A DNA stretch of 64,000 nt, from NCBI RefSeq assembly GCF_012273895.1, contig NC_052121.1:496001-560000 (forward strand), in the 5' to 3' direction. This DNA is from Zerene cesonia. Taxonomy: Eukaryota; Arthropoda; Insecta; Lepidoptera; Pieridae. The translations under genes were made by a program, and so were the position numbers. Under the pieces are notes generated by a model. The model did not search any database. It saw only the letters and a program-made list of their open reading frames with translations, and was not told the DNA's origin. Below, piece after piece: positions 44,481 to 54,059 of the stretch. Every line of letters begins with the position of its first letter. Position 1 is the first letter of the stretch.

Positions 44481-47304
44481 CAATGTTATAACTCTTAAAG
44501 CATTTGATGCAAATTTGTTTGCTACCCTATCTATTATTTCGGTGTAATTAAATTTTCATCCACAGTTGTACAAACTAGCTCTATTACATTAAATAAAACG
44601 ACTAACACTAATTACGTATCGTCCGTAACACACAAAGCATGGTAGCTGATTTTCTTTCACCTACAATGTCGTAAATTCAGCGTTTATGGCCGCAGAAAGT
44701 ATGTTAAGTTGGACACCGCCGATATTTCCTAGTGACCGGTAGATATCAGCGGAGATTGTACCACGTCCAGTAAATCACGCGAAGGATTACCGCGAAATTA
44801 CTGGCCGAAGAAGTGGATAGTATGGGAGAGTGAGGCAGATTAAACATGTGTGTATATCTATATAAATGTATTTTTGGGAAGCTAGTTGTAATGGTTTGTG
44901 TCTTTAATAAACCTAATCTATGTGATGTAGAAAGTTTTATATGCAACATTACCTATTAAAGATTTGAGAGTTTTGTTACAATTATGTAATGGAAAAGGAA
45001 TACTTATTAATAAACATATGAAATACAATAAAATGTAGGATAGAATGCTCATAAGTTTCGTTATCATATGTTGAATTCGTAATTTGAACAAGCTTTCATT
45101 TTGTAAAGAAAGCAAACATGTTTCAATATATATGGATCAGCTACATAAACTATTTGGATCTAAATAACTTTCGGCCATAAATTAAATCAGTTTTATCTGC
45201 GCACCGTACATGTACTACACCAAAGAGCCTCTTAGGAAATGATTTGTTGCGAAGTAACGTCAGCAGCGATGTAATCTCTCACTCTTACACCGATCGAGAT
45301 TCTACCTCGCATGGACGTTGACCGCGGTGTCTAGCGACTGCTACTAGCTACCAGCTTTTACTGGTTTGGCCGATGAATTTATGGTTCAATTTTGAATAAT
45401 GATTTTTTTTTTGTTGACGGTAATTAAGAATTGAGGCGCTTTTTCGGATAGTGTGGTTCTAAGGTGAGGTCTTAGTAGGGATAGCAATTGCAATGTTTGT
45501 TATGTTTTCCTATGGGAATTTTCATGATGTTTCATATTTTATCGAGTACCTATATAAGCGATTACTGTAGTACATACTTAAAGAAATAACTGTTCAGTAT
45601 AGCATAATCGTAAAACCCCTTACCTCACTCAAAATCCAGTCGTTATTTTTATTATAATCATAAATAAGTCAAGTTTTCTTACACTAAAATAGTTCTTCAC
45701 ATATCAACTTTAAATTTTTTTTTAATAATTTACTTAAGAATTGACAACACCAATTAAATAGACCATTCAAAAGTTTCGTACACAGTAGATCGAGTCTAAT
45801 AGTTTTAAACGATGACAAAAACAAAAGTATTCGAATAAAGACGTTGGAGTGCTAGTAATTTTTCTTTATAGGCACGAATAATTTGATTCGGTAACTGCAA
45901 AGAAACTGGAATAACCTTACAATCCAGACGTAGTATAGTGTCTTTATGGCAGTTTGCGAGTGGAGTGAGATTCAAAAACGGAATTAGCTCTGCAATGGAG
46001 CCGAGCGGATTTGATTAAACTACGTTTTTTCAGATATTTTTTAGGTTTCATTTTTCATGGGCGTGTTTATGAGTATTGACGGTAAAATGGAAAGAGATTA
46101 GATGATTCGCGTCTTTTATTTTTCAATATTTGTTTGTGGAAAATTCTTAAAATGTAAATTTTTGATCTTCTTTTTTCGTGTACCAGCACTTGTTACTTTA
46201 CGTGTTTTAAAATAGGTGATGTATGATGAAACAGACTCAACAAATATGTATAAGCTGACGTAACACATCAACTTAACCTTAATATAGAAGACTAACTTAA
46301 CCGCTTAGTGCCCAAATTCCCTGAAATAGAGGAGATTACACCAGCATACCTTAATTCACACCCACGCTCTGACAGGGTCATCCAAGTACCAAAAGATCCT
46401 GGTAGCACTCTATCTATTACCTTGAGTAGCGATTAAGTTGACTACTAAAAATTTACTTGAGGTTTCTTTGACAAGGTTGTAAAAGTTAAACCTACTAGTC
46501 GTTTTGCATGATATGCTAACCAAATATTTAACCGCATAAATTTTCGAGTTAATAACAATAGTTAGATAGTGTAGAAAGGTAAGATGCGAGTGTATGGAAG
46601 CCCTTCAACGTGATGCTTCATCAAAGCAGGAACCTTTCTCTTTTGTCCATTAGTTTAGCTGTACCATTTATCTTAGCGTAGTACATTAAAGGTATATCCT
46701 AGAATTTCTTAAAATTATTCGCTATAAAATTTCTTATGTTAGATACCTCTAACTCATTTATTAACAAAACGACATTACGATATGAAAAGTTAGTGATGTT
46801 TTGAATTACGTTTTATATCATTAAATTGCTTTATAAATAAGACATTTTCGGGATTCGACCCTGTGTTTTTTTGCCAAACCATAGCAAGAACAAGAGTCGG
46901 TGTTTAGAACAATAATTCTTAATTTAAAATAATACGGAAATTCAGACATAATATAAGCAATTATTATTATTATAATCATTTTACACAACTTTTGTTAGAA
47001 TCAGCGCTATTAACGTTATCAAACATGAGCATACAAAGTGAATAGTTCGTCAACCCTATAAGGCAGGGGCACACTGATGCCTGAAGTGCATATTTCTGCT
47101 CGCATCGTGTGGAGACACATTCCCATGCTAATCAGAGATGCTGTGTCTGCAGACGCTTATAAATGTCCCCTCTTGCGGATTTTCATCTCATTGCTATGAG
47201 ATATTTTAACTTTGTAATAATCAAGCTTGGTGGATAAGAAATGTGGATATGATGAGACAGTTACGCGATGTGAATAAATTATAGTAGAGTAATTTGATGT
47301 TTGT
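44481..47304. other. AT-rich non-coding stretch
   Basis: GC-richer patches lie at about 44690-44790, 45230-45350 and 45940-46010. Short frames on the minus strand near 44.7-45.1 kb are AT-driven. No gene or element is recognised. Confidence 0.5.
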
Positions 47305-47398
47305 GATAAATACTATAAAGCTGAAGAGTTTGTTGTTTGAACGTCCGAATCTCAGGAACTATTGTATCGATGTCTAAACTCTTTCATCATTGAATATA
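47305..47398 (+). mobile_element. H repeat, 5' fragment (CTTCAGC subfamily)
   Basis: 'ATACTATAAAGCTGAAGAGT' then TTGTTGTTTGAACGTCCGAA and TCTCAGGAACTATTG match the 5' part of the elements at 38.9 and 23.9 kb, here on the + strand. The 3' part is missing. Confidence 0.65.
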
Positions 47399-47591
47399 TA
47401 CATGATCCCCGAGTGCTTTAAGCTATATATTAAGTACCGCGAGCGATTCCGGCGCGGACAGCTGATTAGAGATATGCCTAACTAATATGATAACTGCATA
47501 ACCCAATAAGCGTTTAAATGTAAACAAAAGATACGATCAGCGGACTAGTCAAATATTTCGCTATTAAAAACAGGCTGCCGCAAGCACGCGC

Positions 47592-47745
47592 CACGTGATC
47601 GTCAGCGCCGGTGACGTCACGCGATATCTGTCACGGCGGCTGAAGTGTGACGTCACGCGACGTCCGCCGCTGATGTTACGGGGGCTGTCAGCCCGGCGAG
47701 TTTGACGTTACGCGAACTGTCATCCGCGCCGACGTTGACGCGGCG
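47592..47745. promoter_or_regulatory. CRE-type palindrome cluster in CpG-rich island
   Basis: Two perfect TGACGTCA palindromes (47612-47619 and 47648-47655) are embedded in the identical 14-mer GTGACGTCACGCGA, 36 bases apart. A third, diverged TGACGTTACGCGA starts at 47703 and a TGATGTTACG at 47671. A CACGTG E-box lies at 47592-47597. TGACGTCA is the classic CREB/ATF site. The segment looks like an imperfect tandem array and is strikingly CpG-rich against its flanks. Enhancer or promoter function is inferred; direction is not determined. Confidence 0.55.
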
Positions 47746-48308
47746 CAAGAAAATCGCTGCGACAATGTTATTGGGATGTTTACTCGTTGTTCGATTAATC
47801 GAGTAATAGACGCTGACGTGTTTGTTTGCGTGATACTGAATTGACAATTATCGGGATCAGTTTATGGTCGCGCTGTTAACTGTTTAGACAAGTGTGACTG
47901 CGTATAGCTGTATATAATTACAGATGATTATTATATTTGCGCGGACAAAATAAATACTGGTTGTATTTGTAATTCCTGCTAATATGTCCGCGTCCTCCAC
48001 GTCCTTCCAGGAATTTGGAAGTTTCCGTCTTATTTGTCGCTTTTCGTTTCTATCAAGATTTTATTTCGGTACCTATACCGAATCATTATTAGCTTACATT
48101 TTTTTAAACTGTTATTGAGTTGTCAATGTTATTAGAACGCACATTCAAACACTTAACAAATTATTAACGTTATATAGGAATTATCGATATTGACGATATA
48201 CTAAGAAACCTTCGAATCGATGTCATGCAATGAACGTAGTCTTACAGTCATCGAAAAGATTGTGGTTTAAGTAACGAAAGTTATTTTTAAAGATATTTAT
48301 TTTAATCA
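47746..48308. other. AT-rich non-coding stretch
   Basis: Nothing is recognised other than A/T-rich unique sequence leading to the splice-like site. Confidence 0.5.
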
Positions 48309-48329
48309 TTTTCTATTTCCAGGTAAGAC
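48309..48329 (+). promoter_or_regulatory. Recursive-splice-like site (acceptor joined to donor)
   Basis: A pyrimidine-rich tract TTTTCTATTTCCAG is followed directly by GTAAGAC, with the junction at 48322/48323. This zero-length-exon arrangement matches ratchet points known from long insect introns. In a 64-kb window without clear exons such a site is plausible, but one match can occur by chance. Confidence 0.4.
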
Positions 48330-48962
48330 ACAGCTACATTCTACATTTTAAGAAAAATGTAACCAGTTGTTACCGGCAAATTGTAAGTGACTAATGCATG
48401 CTATACAAGTACTTATTTTTGCTGATTTTGGGAATGCTATCTTCAATACAAACAAAGTGTAGTTTGACATTCGTACCTATAATTGATTTACTAAAGATGC
48501 TTCTTAAAGTTTGAATACAAGCAAATTTGATCTTTATAACGCAGTTTCTAACCAAAAAGTGTATTGTATAAACCAGTTCAATATGATAGGTCCTATAAAG
48601 TCGGTCTATAGCACGTTATAAAATCACGCAGCGAGTTTCCGTATCAAATAATAAGACGCTCGTATATTTATTGGTTGTGTCCTGATGATTGATAGCCCCA
48701 GTAATAGATAGTGGAGTGATGCGTGCAGGTAAATTGCAAAGAGCAGGGCATCAGCCATGATGTATTGATGTATTTTTATTGCCAATTACGGATTATGTCG
48801 TAAAAACGTCGCTGTCTAATTATTAAATTGGAAATTGTGTGCAATTGGTCGTTGATCGAACGGTGTTTGTTTGTAAGATATGTACTGTTGTGTTTGTTGT
48901 GGATAATAAGAAATAAGTAATATTTGGGAAAGTGAGGGATTTGGTTTTGGTTTTTAATCTAA
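48330..48962. other. AT-rich non-coding stretch
   Basis: Nothing is recognised. Confidence 0.5.
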
Positions 48963-49182
48963 AACTGGCTTTTCGCATACGGCTTTGCACGCGTAGTTAA
49001 ATAAAAAGACAGTCCCGATGATTTCCCCTTCTAGTTGCCGTTTCTATGGAATTTCCCGGTCCTTTTTAGGGTCTCAAACTATTTCAGTAGGTATTAAATT
49101 TCTTTCAAATCAACGTAGTTCCTGAAATTAGCGCGATAACAAACACACAACAAATCTTTCACCTTTTTATACTTGTATAGAT
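48963..49182 (-). mobile_element. H repeat, diverged near-full-length copy
   Basis: 'TGGCTTTTCGCATACGGCTT' at the left, 'TTTCAAATCAACGTAGTTCC' and TGAAATTAGCGCGATAACAA in the body, and TTTATACTTGTATAGAT at the right match the CTTCAGC subfamily on the minus strand. Confidence 0.65.
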
Positions 49183-49450
49183 AACAAATGTTTTATTAGT
49201 TTCGTCTGTTTTAATATTGGAAATTTTTTACATAGTTTTGTAACAAAGTTTATGAAAGGGAGATTGTGAATAAAACTTCATAAATATTGCAAAATTTAAC
49301 AACTTCAATACATTAACACCACTGAACTCAAAGCACAGACAAAAAACGCCAACAGTTCCAATAAGAAAATCAAATCGCGCAGAAGAAAGCGGAACCGTTC
49401 GCACCTGCAATGAAGCCATGCAAAAATGCGTAACCGAATCTCTGACAAAG
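49183..49450. other. Unique spacer
   Basis: A/T-rich. A short minus-strand frame is rejected. Confidence 0.45.
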
Positions 49451-49695
49451 CTCAGTTTAATTAACGTCGGACGAGCTTCATTATCCCCCCTTAATTAATC
49501 AAGTCTACATTCGGTCTTAGAACACCTACGCTTGCCTTAACCGGCAAATCATGCCCTTATGTTTAATTGGAGGCCTAATGAATTCCATCTGGGGCGTTCG
49601 TGGCCTAATTAAGGATGTTTTTCTGCGGGCTTGGGTAAGCGCACTTTTGTTTTAGCGCTTAGAATGGCTTTTAATAGCTGGCGTTGGTGAAGGAG
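49451..49695. promoter_or_regulatory. Homeodomain-site-rich block (candidate enhancer)
   Basis: TTAATTAA occurs at 49457-49464 and 49491-49498. GGCCTAAT is repeated near 49573 and 49602 (the latter as GGCCTAATTAAGG), and CTTTTAATAGC lies near 49670. The A/T-rich sites are set in GC-richer spacers, which is typical of developmental enhancers. No exon is visible. The call is inferred from word density only. Confidence 0.3.
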
Positions 49696-52600
49696 CGGAT
49701 TTACAATGTGTGTAAGCAGTGGTCGTGGATACATTGTGTCAGGAGAAAATAACGTCAGGAATTGAAGTTTGTTAGAACTAAAAATGCTTTACTGATAGAT
49801 ATATCTAACAGTGTACCAGTTGATTCCCAATTAGGTTTGTAGGTGTATAACATGAAAATATTTAATAAGTATTTGGTTTGAAGTGAGTTAGGATGCATTT
49901 CAGTCCGTGTTCATATGTGCCATTTGAATATATATCACATAATACCAATCACCTATACAGATATTAAATATCTACATTTACTACCTACCGTAACAACAAT
50001 ATACGTATAACTCGTTTAACCGACTTCCTAAAAAGGGGACCCTTCTGAATTGTTATTTTTTCAGTCGTGTTCGTAACGCATGCGCGCGCGCCGATCAGAT
50101 ACGTCCAGCGCCATCTATCGTGGGCCGAGCGATCTAAATAGCGCGGGTAAACTCGCGTCTCCTTTCCCTTGTTAGTGTAATTAACGAGACCTCAATGGCT
50201 TCCTAGGTATTATGATTTCGTAGATCGTTAGGTAAGCTAGGGCTTGTAACTAGATTTTGGATAAGATGCATTTGTTGAAATGTTGTGTTTGTGGTTGTAT
50301 TAACGTGAGAAATGCTTTTTGTTAGGCCTCGATAAATTTTAGGTAGTTTAAAATATAAGCATTATTATAAATCCTTAAAATGGAATGATTTTACAGAAAA
50401 TCTTTGTAAATATAAAAAATAAAGTCAGCTTGAAATTTTATCCATATATGTATTGTTTTATTAATTATCACGAACCTTTACAACACAGTGTTGAAACTTT
50501 TTTCCTCATTGTCATTTATCCTGCTGCGCTACACAATTAGGGTTTTCCTAACCTCACAAAAGAGTTTAATCTAAAGCAACATTCATACATTACGATGATG
50601 CCACTAAACGGCGCAGATGGTATCGCGGCTACGGACATAACTCACAAGCACCTCAATATACTACGATATCGGCACAGATTGCTTGTCGCAGAGACCCACT
50701 CACGTCAGGAGTGGCTAATTTGCGAGTTACGGGGGAAGTGGATGGAATAAGGATAGTTTTAAAGTTTGGAAACTGTTCTAGTAGTGGTTTAATTTAATGA
50801 TGTAAAATGACGATTAGTTTTTTGATCAGAAAAAGTCATGGACTTTATAAGGACTTTTAAATTGTAGAAAGGCAATAGTTTTTGGAAAGCGGTAATATAT
50901 CGTTTGTATTTATTAAAATTTCAACAAAAAGTAAATATTCGTTCATTTTACACTAGCTTCTATTAAATAGCGTATCGATTTCTATATTTCTCTATTATCC
51001 TATAACTCGTCAAAATATGTTTGTAAGTGAAATCAAAAAATACCACATCTGCCGATTATCCAATCTATGGAACGATATTACGTATTGAATTTTGAAAGGT
51101 CCGATAGAAGTATCGGTAAGTTTCGAGAACATTCGATTCGATACAATAAATTCCCTTCCAAGTATAAGTACATAGCAACAAATCGGTGTAACTGTCGCAT
51201 TTATAACGCTTATTTATACAGCGATGTACTAAACAGTTCCCCGTTGACGATTTAGATTTAGTGATTAGGTTCTTCTTAGGGCGAGTGCATAATGCACTGT
51301 GATTGGTTGCAGTTTGAGATAATATTACTCTCATAACAGGGACAATCTTTTATAGACTAACTTTCCTTTTGGTATCTGGGGCGCTTGTATTTAAATACTT
51401 TGTATTATTTAGTTAAACTGTATTAAACTTTTCGAAATGACGGATTGACTGTTCGTCTTTATTTGACTACAATACTTTGCAACTATAACGTAGGAATGTC
51501 TCAAAGCTGGCAAAACATGCAGTAATTTATTTTCCCTTGAGTACGTATAATATGAACACAATAAGTGGTGATTGAACTCGATTTTTAACTTTCCTATTAG
51601 GGGTATAATTAATACGCTATCATACGCTCCCATACCTCAGTATGATAGAAGCTGATCATCCTAAATACAAGTCTATTTTCTTTATCGTTCCTTATAATAA
51701 ATAAGCCGAAATCGCTTAGATATTCAAAGCCGAGTCGTGTATCAGCCATGGTTTCGGAGAAGTATGCGCTACCTGTGCTGTCACTTGCGATTTGTGGTAC
51801 AAGGCCTTAGTTAGGGTTGTCACTTCGCAGTTGTTGGTAGTTTGGAATGAGGTTATTGGGTTATGCTTTTTTGCAGATTAGTAACCTTAGTACAATGCAA
51901 ATTTAAATTGTGTTGTTTGTGACTCAGCTCATTATTAGCTTAAGCTATATGCTTATTGTAGAATATGATTTTCATCAGAACAGAACCTTTCATTGCATCA
52001 TCTTTTTGAAAAAAATAAGAGTAGATTTTAAAATAATAGTTTCATGTTTTAGATCTTAAAGTAGTTTCATGAAATATTACGATATTTTAACATCACATTT
52101 GCAAGTACGTACGTTCGTAATGAATTAACAATCTCGTATCCAGCTGAAACACAGAGTCGCAATATCCACCGACAATACGATAATGTTCTCGCAATAATAA
52201 ATTGTGACATCACATATAAATAAATTCACCTGTCTATGACAAAGTTGCTGATATATTCGCGTGACTGACTCATACTTGTCAGCGGATCGGCCAGTGCTTT
52301 GCGTATAAATGTGAGTAATAAGCAATGTTATATGTAGGTTTATTGGGGTGTTGTGAGAAAAAATGATCATATCATTAATTTGGTCACTGTTATGTCACTG
52401 TCACTGAAATAGTTTTCGGAATTTACAGAAATAAGCATTATTCATTAATCATATATATTGACATAAGTTTATTATTTTATATGTGTTTACATTATGTTTC
52501 TTGGCTAGAGTGGAATATGGTTGAAAATTGCTTATTTTATTGGTTAGTAGCAACCCTATGTAGCTGTCACAATTTTCGTGCCCTCTCGTATAATGAGGCA

Positions 52601-53024
52601 CTTTTCTGAACTCATTCTGAATCATATCGCGCGATAAATCTCCGCGGTAACGCACGGGATGCGCGCGCGCAATTTTTGTTTCCTTTCGAAATAGGGTTGT
52701 CACTGCCAAAAATTGTACTTTCGTTTAGGATTCAGGAATTTTTATTTCTGGTTATTAGGACACGTTCCTTTATGATGCTGTTTTAATCAGTTTATCTTGT
52801 ATTACTTGATAATGTGGAAATCTTTTTTTTTATTATTCGCAATGACGATACGATTATATTTCAACATACCAACATACATAGAATCGAATCGAATTTAATA
52901 ACTAACCTATCTACTCAACACGTTAGCCGAATATAAAATAAATACAGATTAAATGAAATTAATTGTAAAAATCTCTCGCCCATAAAAATAAATAAAACAA
53001 ACGATTTACATTTTTAAAAGCCAA
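49696..53024. other. Non-coding stretch with several CpG-richer islands
   Basis: Islands lie at about 50070-50180 (TGCGCGCGCGCC and AGCGCCATCTATCG), 50580-50740, 51720-51840 and 52570-52700 (TGCGCGCGCGCA). A weak Q-like remnant 'AACCGACTTCCTAAAAAGGG' is at 50021-50040. Exact TAGGGTTGTCAC copies occur at 51812-51823 and 52692-52703. No gene was recognised. Confidence 0.45.
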
Positions 53025-53375
53025 TCAAAGTAACTCACGGTCATAACCGTAAGCGCGATGGCGGCGATAAATTCCAAATATTATGGCATTAATATTTGAA
53101 TAAACATGTCTGTTATGTTGGCTGTAAGTCGGGCCGTGTGACACACGACGCTGATGTTCATTTGCATTAAGATCCCTAGTTGAGGATGATTTTAACATAA
53201 ATATTAGAGGGCGATTCGCTCTGTTCGTGCTTCGTTCTCGAACGAATTGTTGGGAGCGTTCTATAACCGACGTTTGCAAGACGATGGAAGGTTCTGCATC
53301 CGTGGCGTATGTTTATTTTTTGGAGTTTGCGTTTGAGTGGATGGACTCTTACTCGTTTAATTGAAGTCAATGTCA
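53025..53375. promoter_or_regulatory. Regulatory-looking block (candidate)
   Basis: It has an octamer ATTTGCAT at 53160-53167 and an inverted repeat AAATATTA/TAATATTT around TGGCAT at 53076-53097. It also contains GGCGGCGATAAA and CpG words. Overlapping minus-strand frames (53025-53279, 53176-53370) have Arg/Ser-rich composition without splice support. Function is unproven. Confidence 0.22.
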
Positions 53376-53816
53376 GTTATCTATGTGAGGAGTGGCGTAG
53401 CTTCATAAAATCTTTATGATGAATGAAAAAGTTATTTTGAGTTCATCTAACGTTGCGTACCAAAATGTATATGAGCTGTTTAATATCAATTACTTGCTTA
53501 GTTCGATCGATATTTGCATACATTTTCACTTATAAGTAATGAACCATAGCTAGTTAAATTGGAAGGCCTCAAAACATATTTCACTACAAGTTTAAATTAC
53601 TGAGAAGTATGTTTGCGATCGCATCGTCATTCTTACGCCGATAAACAATAAATTCAACTTTGCCGTCACAGAGTTATTATGTCGGACATAAGTTAAGATA
53701 TAGAGACCAATAAATTGTGAGCTCTATGACGAGCGGACAACTTCGGACATTCAATTAAATTGGATATTCGAAGGACCGTGTCGATCTCATGATATCGATG
53801 CTGGAATGTTTTTAAA
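53376..53816. other. AT-rich non-coding stretch
   Basis: Nothing is recognised. A T-rich tract ending TTTCATAG lies at the right border. Confidence 0.45.
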
Positions 53817-53828
53817 TTGTTTCATAGA

Positions 53829-54059
53829 TGTTATGTTGGAAGCGGGGTGTATCCTGGAGAATTAGCTTGGACTGTCTTTAAAGCGTTGCAGACGATTAAT
53901 TTACGAGGAACGCTATTGGAATTATTCTTTAATGAGGATCAAATATCACGATTCGCAAACACTAAACAATTATTTAATGATTTATTTAAATATTTGTTGG
54001 ATGAATCGCTTTTAAGTTCCACAAAAAACCACAAAGGGAACCGCTCTTTAGGTTTATAG
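53829..54059 (+). CDS. Possible exon fragment, product unknown
   Basis: An acceptor-like tract TTTTTAAATTGTTTCATAG ends at 53828. The frame CYVGSGVYPG... then runs about 75 codons to TAG. The predicted segment alternates hydrophobic and charged residues (Leu-Leu-Glu-Leu-Phe-Phe-Asn-Glu-Asp-Gln) as in a helical domain and is not low complexity. There is no ATG start within the acceptor-bounded frame before the middle, so it would have to be a terminal exon. Base composition is as A/T-rich as the flanks, which argues against coding. I do not recognise a family; chance is the most likely explanation. Confidence 0.15.
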   Translation, partial: CYVGSGVYPGELAWTVFKALQTINLRGTLLELFFNEDQISRFANTKQLFNDLFKYLLDESLLSSTKNHKGNRSLGL

